Positions 14,592 to 22,500 of a stretch of 33,311 nucleotides of DNA are shown in pieces. The position numbers and the translations under genes were made by a program. The notes under the pieces were generated by a model. That model was given only the letters and a program-made list of their open reading frames with translations. It ran no database searches and was not told the DNA's origin. Numbering within the stretch: position 1 is the first letter of the stretch; each line of letters begins with the position of its first letter. Source of the DNA: an uncultured Frankineae bacterium (lineage in GTDB: Bacteria; Actinomycetota; Actinomycetes; Mycobacteriales; SCTD01); NCBI GenBank assembly GCA_902805775.1, contig CADCUB010000096.1, forward strand, positions 1-33,311, in the 5' to 3' direction.

Positions 14592-16166
14592 TCAGAGCGG
14601 GTCGTCGTCCAGGCCGTACGTCATCCAGCCGGCGCCCCGGTGACCGGCGAAGCCGCGGTCGAACGGCAGGCCGGGCTCGGGCATCCCCAGGGGCGGACCC
14701 ATCGGCGGAGCGGACTGGTCCGCCGGGACTCCGAGCAGCGCCCGGGTGACCGCCTGCGTGCTGTCGAGCAGGTCGTCGAGGGCGAGCGACAGGTGCTCCC
14801 CGGAGACGGTGGTCAGGGGGCCCGGCGTGGCGTGCAGCGACTCGAGCACCGCGCGCCGCACGAGCTCCTTGATGAACGAGGCGGTCACGCCCTCGGTGCG
14901 CTCGACCACAGCGTCGACGTCGGCCTCGTCGACCTCGAGCGGCACCCCGCGGGTGTAGACGTCGAACAGCCGCCTGCGGGCGTCGGGGTCGGGCAGGTCG
15001 ATCTCGACGGCGACGTCGACGCGGCCGGGACGCGCGGCGAGCGCCGGCTCCAGCAGGTCGGCGCGGTTGGTGGTGAGCAGGAACAGCAGGTCGGCGTCGG
15101 CCGCCGCGCCGTCCATCGCGTCGAGCAGCGAGAACAGCACCGGGTGCGGGCCGTCGCCGAAGCCGCGGTCCTCGGCGACGAGGTCGACGTCCTCGAGCAC
15201 CAGCACGGCCGGTGCCAGCTCACGGGCGAGCGAGGTCACCATGTCGACCATGTGCAGCGCCGGGCCGGACAGCAGGAAGACCGTCGAGCCCGCGAGCTGC
15301 TGCACGACGTAGCGCGTCGTGTGGGTCTTGCCGGTGCCGGGCGGGCCGTAGAGCAGCAGCCCGCGCTTGAGGTGCTGTCCGGCCGCCTGCAGGTCGGCGC
15401 GGCGGGCGGCGACGTCGAGGGTGTGGCGCTCGATGCGGCGCAGCACCTGCTCGGGCAGCACGACGTCCTCGCGGGCGGTCGCCGGCAGCTCCGGGAAGAC
15501 GATGCCGCCGCCGGGCTGGAGCTCCAGCAGCTGCCCGCGGTAGACGCTCAGCTGCGTCCGCAGCTCCGACAGCTCGCGCTGGACGTCCTGCGCCGCGGCG
15601 GTCTCCAGCCCGGCGACCTGCACCGACAGCCGCGGGTCGTGCTGCGAGGGGCCGCGCACCAGCAGGACGTAGGGGCCGCGGTCGTCGCGCACGAGCAGCA
15701 GCGCCGAGCGCCAGCAGGCCGTCGTCCGGTCGGGACCGGAGGGCAGGTCGACGATGTCGGGCGCCGACAGGCGCAGGGGACCGTTCACCTCGCCGTGCAC
15801 GATGTCCTGCAGGGACGTCGGGCCGTACTCCTCGGACAGGGCCAGCCCCTGCACGTCGACGGTCCGCCCCGGCTCTGCCGCCCAGGCGGACAGGGCGACC
15901 TGCAGGTTCACCTGCTCGAAGGGCGCGATCTCGCGCGAGACGACGGAGGTGCTCCGGCCGGCGTCGCCGAGGTGCCCGAGGACCAGTGCCGCGACCTCGT
16001 CGTCGCGGTCGCGGCGGGGTGCCACCTCGCTGAGCCAGTCCAGCAGCTCGCGGACGGAGCCGGCCAGCTGCGAGGCGACGAGCGGCACGGTGCCGGACGG
16101 CGCGGTGCCGGACGGGACGGTGCCGGACGGAACGGGGGACGGGGCGGGGGACGCGGGATCGCTCAC
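14592..16166 (-). CDS. AAA+ ATPase, CDC48-like, unknown role
   Basis: The 524-residue protein has a low-complexity Pro/Ser/Gly/Thr-Val N-terminus built from a repeated five-residue unit, then a domain of about 220 residues that I do not recognise. A single classical AAA module follows: Walker A GPPGTGKTHTTRYV, Walker B VLVLEDVDLVAEDR, sensor-1 LLTTNRADLLEPAL, and the arginine-finger region ARPGRVDVAVEIDLPD. The C-terminus ends in an acidic YGLDDDPL. Such single-ring AAA proteins act as unfoldases or assembly factors; the partner is unknown here. The GTG at 16166 has AGGAG five bases upstream. Confidence 0.8.
   Translation of the reverse strand: MSDPASPAPSPVPSGTVPSGTAPSGTVPLVASQLAGSVRELLDWLSEVAPRRDRDDEVAALVLGHLGDAGRSTSVVSREIAPFEQVNLQVALSAWAAEPGRTVDVQGLALSEEYGPTSLQDIVHGEVNGPLRLSAPDIVDLPSGPDRTTACWRSALLLVRDDRGPYVLLVRGPSQHDPRLSVQVAGLETAAAQDVQRELSELRTQLSVYRGQLLELQPGGGIVFPELPATAREDVVLPEQVLRRIERHTLDVAARRADLQAAGQHLKRGLLLYGPPGTGKTHTTRYVVQQLAGSTVFLLSGPALHMVDMVTSLARELAPAVLVLEDVDLVAEDRGFGDGPHPVLFSLLDAMDGAAADADLLFLLTTNRADLLEPALAARPGRVDVAVEIDLPDPDARRRLFDVYTRGVPLEVDEADVDAVVERTEGVTASFIKELVRRAVLESLHATPGPLTTVSGEHLSLALDDLLDSTQAVTRALLGVPADQSAPPMGPPLGMPEPGLPFDRGFAGHRGAGWMTYGLDDDPL
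16088..16132. repeat. 15-bp tandem repeat encoding PSGTV/A units
   Basis: Three tandem copies of a GTGCCGGACGG-containing 15-base unit lie within the start of the AAA+ ATPase gene and give Pro-Ser-Gly-Thr-Val/Ala repeats. The period keeps the frame, so copy number could vary between strains without breaking the gene. Confidence 0.7.
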
Positions 16167-16289
16167 GGGGGCTCCTGGCGCGAGGGGGGCGTCAGGCAAG
16201 CAGGGCGCAGCGGCGCGGCGCAACGCGGTTTCGGGGCCGGACCTGCCGGGACCCCTTCGGCCCGTGGGCGTCTCGACGTGGTGCTGGGG

Positions 16290-17633
16290 TCAGGGGCGGC
16301 CGAGGGCGCGGTAGTGCCAGCCGGCGGCGCGCCAGGTGGTGGGGTCCAGGGCGTTGCGGCCGTCGACGATGTTGCGTTCGGCGACGACCTGGCCGAGCAC
16401 GGCGGGGTCCATCGACCGGAACTCGGCCCACTCGGTCAGGTGCAGCACGATGTCAGCGCCCTTGGCCGCCTCCAACGCGCTGTCGCGGTACCCCAGCTCC
16501 GGGTGCTTGACCCGAGCGTTGTCCATCGCCTGCGGGTCGTACAGGCACACCGCCGCGCCCTGCCGCTGGATCGCCGCCGCGACGTCCAGCGCCGGGCTGT
16601 CGCGGATGTCGTCGCTGTTGGGCTTGAACGCCGCCCCCAGCACCGCCACCCGCATCCCCCCGAACGACCCCCCGACCAGCTCCCGCGCCAGGTCGATCAT
16701 CCGCGCCCGCCGACGCAGGTTGATCGCATCGACCTCCTTCAGGAACGACAGCGCCTGATCGACCCCCAGCTCCCCCGCCCGAGCCATGAACGCCCGGATG
16801 TCCTTGGGCAGACACCCCCCACCGAACCCCAACCCGGCGTGCAGGAACCGCCCCCCGATCCGGGTGTCGTACGACAACGCCTTGCTCAGCAACGTCACAT
16901 CACCACCGGTCGCCTCGCACACCTCCGCCATCGCGTTGATGAACGAGATCTTCGTGGCCAAGAACGCGTTCGCCGCCACCTTCACCAGCTGCGCCGTCGC
17001 GAAGTCGGTCACCACCACCGGCGTCGGCGACCCGTCCTCACCCGAGATCACCGGCGCGAACGCCTCCCGCAGCAGCTGCTCCGCCCGCGCCCCCCGCGAC
17101 CCCCCCGCCACCCCGAACACCAACCGGTCCGGCCGCAACGTGTCCTCCACCGCGAAACCCTCCCGCAAGAACTCCGGGTTCCACGCCAGATCCAGCTCCG
17201 CACCCCGCGCCCCGACGATCTCCTGCGCCAACCGCTCCGCCGTCCCCGCCGGCACCGTCGACTTGCCCACCAGCAACGACCCCGCCCGCGCATGCGGCAC
17301 CAACGCCCGGAACGCCGCATCCACGTACGTCATGTCCGCCGCGTACTCACCCCGCTTCTGCGGCGTCCCCACACACACGAAATGCACATCCCCGAACGCC
17401 CCCACCTCCTCGTAGGAGGTCGTGAAACGCAACCGACCCGACTCCAAGTTCTTGCGCAACAGCTCCGGCAACCCCGGCTCGAAGAACGGCACCGTCCCGG
17501 CCTGCAACGCCGCCACCTTCTCCGGCAGCACATCCAGACCCAACACCTCGAAACCCAGCTCCGCCATGCACACCGCATGCGTCGCACCCAGATAACCCGT
17601 ACCGATCACCGTCAACCGAGGCCGCACCGTCAT
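16290..17633 (-). CDS. ugd: UDP-glucose 6-dehydrogenase
   Basis: This 447-residue enzyme oxidises UDP-glucose to UDP-glucuronate with two NAD+. It has the Rossmann loop LTVIGTGYLGATHAVCMAELG at the start, STVPAGTAERLA and WNPEFLREGFAVEDTLRPDR in the middle, and the catalytic Cys in GFGGGCLPKDIRAF. The C-terminal nucleotide-binding domain has AVLGAAFKPNSDDIRDSPAL. The ATG at 17633 has TAGCCT six bases upstream. From about 16480 to the start, codon use differs from the neighbours: TTG, GGT, CGT and GAT are common, where adjacent genes use CTG, GGC, CGC and GAC. This could reflect transfer or gene conversion. A GDP-mannose dehydrogenase activity is less likely. Confidence 0.88.
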   Translation of the reverse strand: MTVRPRLTVIGTGYLGATHAVCMAELGFEVLGLDVLPEKVAALQAGTVPFFEPGLPELLRKNLESGRLRFTTSYEEVGAFGDVHFVCVGTPQKRGEYAADMTYVDAAFRALVPHARAGSLLVGKSTVPAGTAERLAQEIVGARGAELDLAWNPEFLREGFAVEDTLRPDRLVFGVAGGSRGARAEQLLREAFAPVISGEDGSPTPVVVTDFATAQLVKVAANAFLATKISFINAMAEVCEATGGDVTLLSKALSYDTRIGGRFLHAGLGFGGGCLPKDIRAFMARAGELGVDQALSFLKEVDAINLRRRARMIDLARELVGGSFGGMRVAVLGAAFKPNSDDIRDSPALDVAAAIQRQGAAVCLYDPQAMDNARVKHPELGYRDSALEAAKGADIVLHLTEWAEFRSMDPAVLGQVVAERNIVDGRNALDPTTWRAAGWHYRALGRP

Positions 17634-17639
17634 CCCCCC

Positions 17640-17645
17640 AGGCTA
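17640..17645 (-). promoter_or_regulatory. -10 element of leaderless ugd mRNA
   Basis: TAGCCT on the minus strand, six bases before the ugd ATG at 17633. The divergent gap (17634-17758) also holds a 7-base inverted repeat, GCAGCGG at 17676-17682 and CCGCTGC at 17701-17707. Confidence 0.5.
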
Positions 17646-17745
17646 CCGACCACCCCTGCACCGACTCGGTGAGCAGCAGCGGGGGGGTGCTCCGCAGGGG
17701 CCGCTGCCCGGTGTGGCGGGACCGGGAGGTCGGGGCGGTGCCCGC

Positions 17746-17751
17746 TACCGT
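17746..17751 (+). promoter_or_regulatory. -10 element of the cupin gene
   Basis: TACCGT followed by seven bases and the GTG at 17759; same arrangement as upstream of the tyrosine phosphatase gene. Confidence 0.5.
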
Positions 17752-17758
17752 GGGGCCG

Positions 17759-18106
17759 GTGATCGAGGAGCGCACCCGCCCCTGGGGGCACTACGACGTG
17801 CTGTCCGACGGCGACGGCTTCAAGACCAAGGCCATCACGGTGCGCCCGGGCAAGCGGCTGAGCTACCAGCGCCACGCCCGGCGCTCCGAGCACTGGTTCG
17901 TCGTGCGGGGCAGTGGCGTCGTCCGGCTCGACGGCACGGACCTGCAGGTGCAGGCCGGCTCGGCCGTCGACGTGCCCGTCGGCACGGCCCACCGGGTCAC
18001 CAACACCGGCGAGGTCGACCTGGTGTTCGTCGAGGTGCAGCACGGGGAGTACTTCGGCGAGGACGACATCGAGCGGCTCGAGGACGACTTCGGCCGCGCG
18101 CCCTGA
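17759..18106 (+). CDS. cupin, mannose-6-phosphate isomerase type II-like
   Basis: A 115-residue single cupin domain resembling the isomerase part of bifunctional mannose-1-phosphate guanylyltransferase / phosphomannose isomerase proteins. It shows RPWGHYDVL, then KAITVRPGKRLSYQRHARRSEHWFVV and VPVGTAHRVTNTG. The His residues in these two blocks form the metal site. It has no guanylyltransferase domain. The GTG at 17759 is fixed by the TACCGT upstream. It is divergent from ugd, so both genes may serve nucleotide-sugar supply for surface polysaccharide. Binding of a different small sugar ligand is possible. Confidence 0.8.
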   Translation: MIEERTRPWGHYDVLSDGDGFKTKAITVRPGKRLSYQRHARRSEHWFVVRGSGVVRLDGTDLQVQAGSAVDVPVGTAHRVTNTGEVDLVFVEVQHGEYFGEDDIERLEDDFGRAP

Positions 18107-18133
18107 CCCGTCCCTGACCCGTCCCCGACCCGG
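18101..18133. repeat. 11-bp tandem repeat over the cupin stop codon
   Basis: CCCTGACCCGT is repeated exactly at 18101-18111 and 18112-18122, with a third copy carrying two changes at 18123-18133. The first copy contains the cupin TGA stop. Confidence 0.8.
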
Positions 18134-18165
18134 TCCGAGCGCCCGTCCTGGAGCGCGCCGGCCGC

Positions 18166-19392
18166 TCAGCGCAGGGACACCCCGAGCAGCGCGTCGACGG
18201 CGTCCGCCGCGAGAGCGGGCGCCGTCTCGTCGTCCCCGGCGGTCGCGCACCACGCGTCGACGGCCCGCAGCGCGGTGGGGGTGTCGAGGTCGTCGGCGAG
18301 CGCGGCGCGCAGCGCGGCCAGCAGCGCACTCCCGGCCGGACCACGGGCTCGAGCCGCACCCGCCCGCCAGGCGGCCAGGCGCTGCTCGCCGGCGCGCAGG
18401 CTGCTGTCGGACCACTCGCGGTCGGACCGGTAGTGCCCGTCGAGCAGGGCCAGGCGCAGGGCGCCGGTGTCGACGCCCGCCTCACGCAGCCGGCTGACGA
18501 ACACCAGGTTGCCGCGCGACTTGCTCATCTTCTCGCCGTCCAGGCCGACCATGCCGGCGTGGGCGTACGCCCGGGCGAACGGCCACGCGCCGCTCCCCAC
18601 CTCGCCGTGCGCCGCCGACATCTCGTGGTGCGGGAACACCAGGTCGGAGCCGCCGCCCTGGACGTCGAAGCCGCTGCCGAGGCGGTTGAGCGCGATCGCG
18701 GCGCACTCGACGTGCCAGCCCGGACGGCCCGGCCCCAGCGGCGAGTCCCACGCGGGCTCGCCCGGCCTGGCCGCACGCCACAGCAGCGGGTCCAGAGCGT
18801 CCTTCTTGCCGGTGCGGTCCGGGTCGCCGCCCCGCTCGGCGGCCAGCTGCAGCATCGTCGCCGAGTCGTAGCTCGACACGCGGCCGAAGTGCTCGGCCGC
18901 GGCGACGGAGAAGTAGAGGTCGTCGTCGACGCGGTAGGCGGCCCCGGCATCCAGCAGGCGGACGACGTAGGCGGCGATCTCGTCCATCGCCTCGACGGCC
19001 CCGACGTAGGAGGTCGGGGGCAGGACCCGCAGGGCGGTCATGTCCTCGCGGAACAGCGCGGTCTCGCGCTCGGCGACGACGGTCCAGTCCTCCCCGTCGC
19101 GCGCGGCGCGCTCGAGCAGCGGGTCGTCGATGTCGGTGACGTTCTGCACGTAGTCGACGGACAGGCCCCGGTCGCGCCAGACCCGGACGAGGGTGTCGAA
19201 GGCCAGGTAGGTCGCGGCGTGCCCCAGGTGGGTGGCGTCGTAGGGGGTGATGCCGCAGACGTAGAGCCGGGCCGTCCGCCCGCCGGGCCGGACGTCGAGC
19301 AGCCCTCCGGTGGCCGAGTCGTGCAGGCGCAGAGCCGTCGCGTCGGCGGGCCCGGGCAGGGTCGGGACGGGCGTCGCGGGCCAGGACTGCAT
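18166..19392 (-). CDS. mshC: cysteine:glucosaminyl-inositol ligase (mycothiol synthesis)
   Basis: MshC joins cysteine to GlcN-Ins in an ATP-dependent step of mycothiol synthesis. It is a relative of cysteinyl-tRNA synthetase. The 408-residue protein has [21 protein letters not shown] with the HIGH-like TxxHLGH signature, [25 protein letters not shown], and the KMSKS loop ([17 protein letters not shown]). It lacks the tRNA anticodon-binding tail of CysRS, which together with the length supports MshC. The ATG at 19392 has TAGGCT six bases upstream. The SCO1664, DUF3090 and MSMEG_4193 genes that accompany mshC in actinomycetes lie nearby, here separated from it by a metalloprotease gene on the other strand. 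Confidence 0.93.
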   Translation of the reverse strand: MQSWPATPVPTLPGPADATALRLHDSATGGLLDVRPGGRTARLYVCGITPYDATHLGHAATYLAFDTLVRVWRDRGLSVDYVQNVTDIDDPLLERAARDGEDWTVVAERETALFREDMTALRVLPPTSYVGAVEAMDEIAAYVVRLLDAGAAYRVDDDLYFSVAAAEHFGRVSSYDSATMLQLAAERGGDPDRTGKKDALDPLLWRAARPGEPAWDSPLGPGRPGWHVECAAIALNRLGSGFDVQGGGSDLVFPHHEMSAAHGEVGSGAWPFARAYAHAGMVGLDGEKMSKSRGNLVFVSRLREAGVDTGALRLALLDGHYRSDREWSDSSLRAGEQRLAAWRAGAARARGPAGSALLAALRAALADDLDTPTALRAVDAWCATAGDDETAPALAADAVDALLGVSLR

Positions 19393-19398
19393 GCGGCG

Positions 19399-19404
19399 AG
19401 CCTA
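19399..19404 (-). promoter_or_regulatory. -10 element of leaderless mshC mRNA
   Basis: TAGGCT on the minus strand, six bases before the mshC ATG at 19392. Confidence 0.5.
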
Positions 19405-19479
19405 GTCAGGCCGGGTGCCCCGGGCCGGACTCACCCGGCCGGGTGAACGCGGCCGGCGGGCGGCTGTCGATGCACGGGC

Positions 19480-20271
19480 GTGACCCCCAGCGCTCCCTCC
19501 CCCGTCGGCGAGCCGGCCGGGTCGGGACGTCGGGGAGGCGTGCGCCGCGGGCCCGCGCTCGCGTGCCTGCTGCTGCTCGTCGCGGTCGCGGTGCTGATCC
19601 CCCGCGTCTCCTCGAGCGCCGCCGGCGGTGGCCCCGGCGCGGGGCCGCCCGCGGCCGCGCGGAGCGCGTCCTCCCCCGGCTACGCCTTCTCCTCGACGGT
19701 CGGTGGGAAGCCGCTGCGCTGGCCGTGCGAGCCCGTGCGGTGGACGGTGAACCTCGCGGGTGCGCCGCGGGGGGCGCTGGCGGTGCTGCGGTCGGCCGTG
19801 GCGCAGGTGGCGGCGGCGAGCGGCACCGAGTGGAGCTACGTCGGGCCGACGACGACCCGGCCGACCAGCGCCGTGCTGCCCCGCACGGCGCAGGAGGTGT
19901 ACCCCCCGGTCGTCCTCGGCTGGACCGACGCCTCGAGCGACCTCCTGCGCGGGCAGCCCTCCGAGGTCCTCGCCATCACCCGTACGACGTGGGCCGGCGT
20001 GCGACGGCCCGACGGCAGCGGCAACGCGGCGCTGCGGACCGCCGTGGTCGCGTTCGACCGCACGGAGGACCTGCCGCTGCGCGGCCCGGTGTCGTGGGAG
20101 ACCGTCGCGCTGCACGAGCTCGGCCACGCGCTGGGCCTGGCGCACGTCGACGACCCGCGCCAGCTGATGGCCGACGTCATGCCCGCCGACGTCTCCGTGC
20201 TGCAGCCGGGCGACCGGGCCGGGCTGGCCCGCGTCGGGCCGCGGGCGGGCTGCCCGCGGCTGCCGTCCTGA
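19480..20271 (+). CDS. second matrixin-like zinc metalloprotease, membrane-anchored
   Basis: The 263-residue protein has a short basic N-terminus, a hydrophobic helix at about residues 26-41 (GPALACLLLLVAVAVLIP), an Ala/Gly/Ser/Pro linker, and a catalytic domain. The zinc site is HELGHALGLAHVDD, followed by DPRQLM as a likely Met-turn. The domain opens with WPCEPVRWTVN and has a late Cys (RAGCPRL) for a possible disulphide. The layout and the motif context (HELGH, GLAHVDDP, QLM) closely match the protein at 222-1100, so the two are paralogues. The GTG at 19480 is the best start but has no clear promoter or ribosome binding site. It interrupts the mshC-SCO1664 neighbourhood in the opposite orientation. 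Confidence 0.75.
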   Translation: MTPSAPSPVGEPAGSGRRGGVRRGPALACLLLLVAVAVLIPRVSSSAAGGGPGAGPPAAARSASSPGYAFSSTVGGKPLRWPCEPVRWTVNLAGAPRGALAVLRSAVAQVAAASGTEWSYVGPTTTRPTSAVLPRTAQEVYPPVVLGWTDASSDLLRGQPSEVLAITRTTWAGVRRPDGSGNAALRTAVVAFDRTEDLPLRGPVSWETVALHELGHALGLAHVDDPRQLMADVMPADVSVLQPGDRAGLARVGPRAGCPRLPS

Positions 20272-20334
20272 GCGTCGACTGCCGCCGTCGGCTCCGCGCA
20301 GGACACCGTCCGGACCGCCGGCCGGACCGGGTCG

Positions 20335-21057
20335 CTAGAACGGCGGCCAGGGGATGGCCGGCCAGTCCTCGCTCGGCTGGGGGTGGCGGCGGGTGGCCAG
20401 GAGCCGGTCGACCCGGGCCACGGTCGCCCGCACCTCGCGCACCGTCAGCAGCTCCTGCAGCGCCGCGCACAGCGGCCCCTCCAGCGACGCCCGCACCGAC
20501 GAGAGCACCTCGACGGCCTCGTCGGTCAGCCGCTTGCCCCGCCACTGCCAGAGCAGCGTGCGCAGCTTGTCCTCGGCCGAGAAGCAGATCCCGTGGTCGA
20601 CGCCCTGCACCCGCCCGTCCTCGCGCGGGAGCAGGTGGCCGCCCTTGCGGTCGGCGTTGTTGACGACCGCGTCGAAGACGGCCATCCGGCGCAGGTCGGG
20701 GTGGTCGCTGCGGGCGAGCGCCGCGAGGTCGACCGTCTCGTCGACGTGCACCCACAGCTGGCACATGCCCGGGCCGAACGGGCCGTCGCGCATCACCGTC
20801 GGCGGCACGACGTCCCAGCCGGTCGCCTGGCTGACCAGGTAGGCCGAGACCTCGCGCCCCGCGAGGGTCCCGTCGGGGAAGTCCCACAGCGGGCGCTCGC
20901 CGCGCACCGGCTTGTAGACGACGGCGGCCTCGACGCCGTCCAGGCTCGCGGTGCAGTACAGCGTGGCGTTGCTCGCGTCGACCAGGCGACCCTCGACCTC
21001 GAGGGCACCGTCGCGCAGCAGCCGCAGGACGTCGTCGAGCTCGAGCGTCACGTCCAC
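20335..21057 (-). CDS. SCO1664 family protein (kinase-like fold)
   Basis: The protein (240 residues from GTG 21057, 238 from GTG 21051) belongs to the actinobacterial SCO1664 family, whose fold recalls HipA/PI3-kinase-like phosphotransferases. Supporting motifs are a possible nucleotide-site Lys in AAVVYKPVRGERPLWDFP, AVFDAVVNNADRKGGHLL with the catalytic-loop-like Asp and Asn, and VDHGICFSAEDKLRTLLWQW with the metal-binding-like Asp. The C-terminus ends WPAIPWPPF. The substrate is unknown. The GTG at 21051 (codon 3 of the longer form) overlaps a TGA at the end of a stop-start chain from DUF3090, so it may be the true start. Confidence 0.8.
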   Translation of the reverse strand: MDVTLELDDVLRLLRDGALEVEGRLVDASNATLYCTASLDGVEAAVVYKPVRGERPLWDFPDGTLAGREVSAYLVSQATGWDVVPPTVMRDGPFGPGMCQLWVHVDETVDLAALARSDHPDLRRMAVFDAVVNNADRKGGHLLPREDGRVQGVDHGICFSAEDKLRTLLWQWRGKRLTDEAVEVLSSVRASLEGPLCAALQELLTVREVRATVARVDRLLATRRHPQPSEDWPAIPWPPF

Positions 21058-21142
21058 CCGCCCAGTGTCGGGCAGACCCGGCTCACCCGCAGGTGGTGCG
21101 CCGCTCGCGCCGCGGCCCCTCGCGCCGCGGGTCGGGGATCAC
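21048..21142 (-). other. stop-start chain bridging DUF3090 to SCO1664
   Basis: The DUF3090 stop (21141-21139) overlaps GTG at 21142, which opens a 19-codon ORF ending in TGA at 21085-21083. That TGA overlaps GTG at 21086, opening a 12-codon ORF ending in TGA at 21050-21048, which overlaps the in-frame SCO1664 GTG at 21051. No tandem duplication of a junction is involved here, though a 12-base motif is repeated with a 15-base period inside the first micro-ORF. Confidence 0.4.
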
Positions 21143-21693
21143 CGGCGGTGGCCGTTCTGGCGGGGGCAGACGTGCCCCTCGGGGTCGAGCGGCAGCGCGC
21201 ACAGCGGGCACGGTGGCCGGCCGGCGGCCACCACGCGCTCCGCGCGCTTGATGAACGCCCGCGCCGCCTGGGCCGAGATGCGCACGCGCAGCGCGTCGGG
21301 GCCCTCCTCGGCGTCGGACAGCGGCTCGACCTCCGCCTCCTCGTCCTGCGACGGGGCCAGGGCCTCCACGACGACGCGGTCGTCCTCGCCGTCCCAGGCC
21401 AGGCCCATCGTGCTGACGCGGAACTCCTCCTCGACGGGCGCGTCGAGCGGCGCGGTGTCCTCCAGCTCGCGCGGCACTCCGGCCGGCACCTCGCCCACGC
21501 CGCGCCGCCGCACCTCCTCGAGCAGCTGCCCGAGCCGGTCGGCGAGGACCTGGACCTGCACCTTCTCGAGGGCCACGGAGACCGTACGGCCGCCGCCGGT
21601 GGCCTGCAGGTAGAACGTGCGGTCACCGGGCTGGCCGACGGTGCCCGCGACGAAGCGGTCGGGCGGGTCGAAGAGGAACAGCTGACGCGGCAC
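21139..21693 (-). CDS. DUF3090 family protein
   Basis: The 184-residue protein starts with PRQLFLFDPPDRFVAGTVGQ and continues with GDRTFYLQATGGGRTVSVAL, hallmarks of DUF3090. It ends with CPLCALPLDPEGHVCPRQNG, where three Cys and a His could bind a metal. No enzyme activity is established for the family. It lies between the MSMEG_4193-type phosphatase and the SCO1664 gene, an arrangement found across actinomycetes, so a shared process is likely; the nearby mshC has suggested a thiol link without proof. The GTG at 21693 has TAAGGT six bases upstream. Confidence 0.85.
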   Translation of the reverse strand: MPRQLFLFDPPDRFVAGTVGQPGDRTFYLQATGGGRTVSVALEKVQVQVLADRLGQLLEEVRRRGVGEVPAGVPRELEDTAPLDAPVEEEFRVSTMGLAWDGEDDRVVVEALAPSQDEEAEVEPLSDAEEGPDALRVRISAQAARAFIKRAERVVAAGRPPCPLCALPLDPEGHVCPRQNGHRR

Positions 21694-21699
21694 CCTGCG

Positions 21700-21705
21700 A
21701 CCTTA
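21700..21705 (-). promoter_or_regulatory. -10 element of the DUF3090 gene
   Basis: TAAGGT on the minus strand, six bases before the GTG at 21693; probably also transcribes the SCO1664 gene. Confidence 0.5.
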
Positions 21706-21779
21706 TGCGTCCGGGCGGCGTCCGCGCCGCTCCCGGGGACCCGTCGGCCGGCCGGCAGCGCCGGCCACGACCCGTCGGC

Positions 21780-22475
21780 CTAGCCGCCGGCGCCGGCGCC
21801 GCCGCCGACCGGCGCGTCGGCGCCGGCCTTGCGCCGGCGGCCCTTGCGCGGGGGCGGCAGCAGGTCGGCGACGCCGCCGCCGGTGTCGTTCAGACGGGCC
21901 ACGAACGGGCGCAGCTCGCTGTAGCGGATGACCGTGACCGAGCAGGGGTCGACCAGGATCCGCTGGAACTGGTCGAGGTGCAGTCCCAGCGCGTCGGCGA
22001 CCACGGCCTTGATGACGTCACCGTGCGAGCACGCCAGCCAGGTGGCGTCCGGGCCCAGCCGGGAGTTCCAGTCGCGCACGGCCGCCACCGCCCGGACCTG
22101 GGTGTCGCGCAGGGCCTCGCCCTCCGGGCCGGGGAAGACGACGGCGGAGGGGTGGGCCTGCACGACCTTCCACAGCGGGTCCTTCGCCAGCTCCTTGAGC
22201 GGCCGGCCGGTCCAGTCGCCGTACCGGCACTCGCCGAGCCGGTCGTCGACCTGCAGCTCGAGCGCCCGCCCGTCGAGGACGGCGCCGGCGGTGTCCAGGC
22301 ACCGGTCGAGCGGGCTCGACACGACGGCGTCGAAGCGCACGGGACGCAGGCGCTCGGCCACCTGCGCCGCCTGCGCCTGCCCCCGCTCGTCGAGGTGCAG
22401 ACCGGGGGTCCAGCCGGCCAGGACAGGGCCGGTCATGGCGGTGAGGCCGTGACGGAGCAGCACGACGGTGGTCAT
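21780..22475 (-). CDS. MSMEG_4193-type histidine phosphatase
   Basis: The 231-residue protein is of the phosphoglycerate-mutase-like histidine phosphatase superfamily, MSMEG_4193 subgroup (M. tuberculosis Rv2135c type). The catalytic LLRHGLTA is near residue 6 and the second active-site His is in ACSHGDVIKAVV. VSSPLDRCLDTAGAV provides a phosphate-binding Arg and RLGECRYGDWTGRPLKELA the acid/base region. A basic Arg/Lys/Gly/Ala-rich tail closes it. The substrate is unknown. The ATG at 22475 has TACGGT six bases upstream, so it has its own promoter although it lies 25 bases after uppP. Confidence 0.87.
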   Translation of the reverse strand: MTTVVLLRHGLTAMTGPVLAGWTPGLHLDERGQAQAAQVAERLRPVRFDAVVSSPLDRCLDTAGAVLDGRALELQVDDRLGECRYGDWTGRPLKELAKDPLWKVVQAHPSAVVFPGPEGEALRDTQVRAVAAVRDWNSRLGPDATWLACSHGDVIKAVVADALGLHLDQFQRILVDPCSVTVIRYSELRPFVARLNDTGGGVADLLPPPRKGRRRKAGADAPVGGGAGAGG

Positions 22476-22481
22476 CGGCAG

Positions 22482-22487
22482 ACCGTA
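22482..22487 (-). promoter_or_regulatory. -10 element of the histidine phosphatase gene
   Basis: TACGGT on the minus strand, six bases before the ATG at 22475, located inside the gap after uppP. Confidence 0.5.
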
Positions 22488-22500
22488 CGTGCCGCGCCGC

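Noticed and set aside
14529-17672. A plus-strand open frame of over 1000 codons across the ATPase and ugd genes
   Set aside because: It is antisense to genes with full catalytic motifs, is rich in Arg, Gly and Gln without domains, and exists because G+C-rich coding DNA has few stops on the opposite strand.
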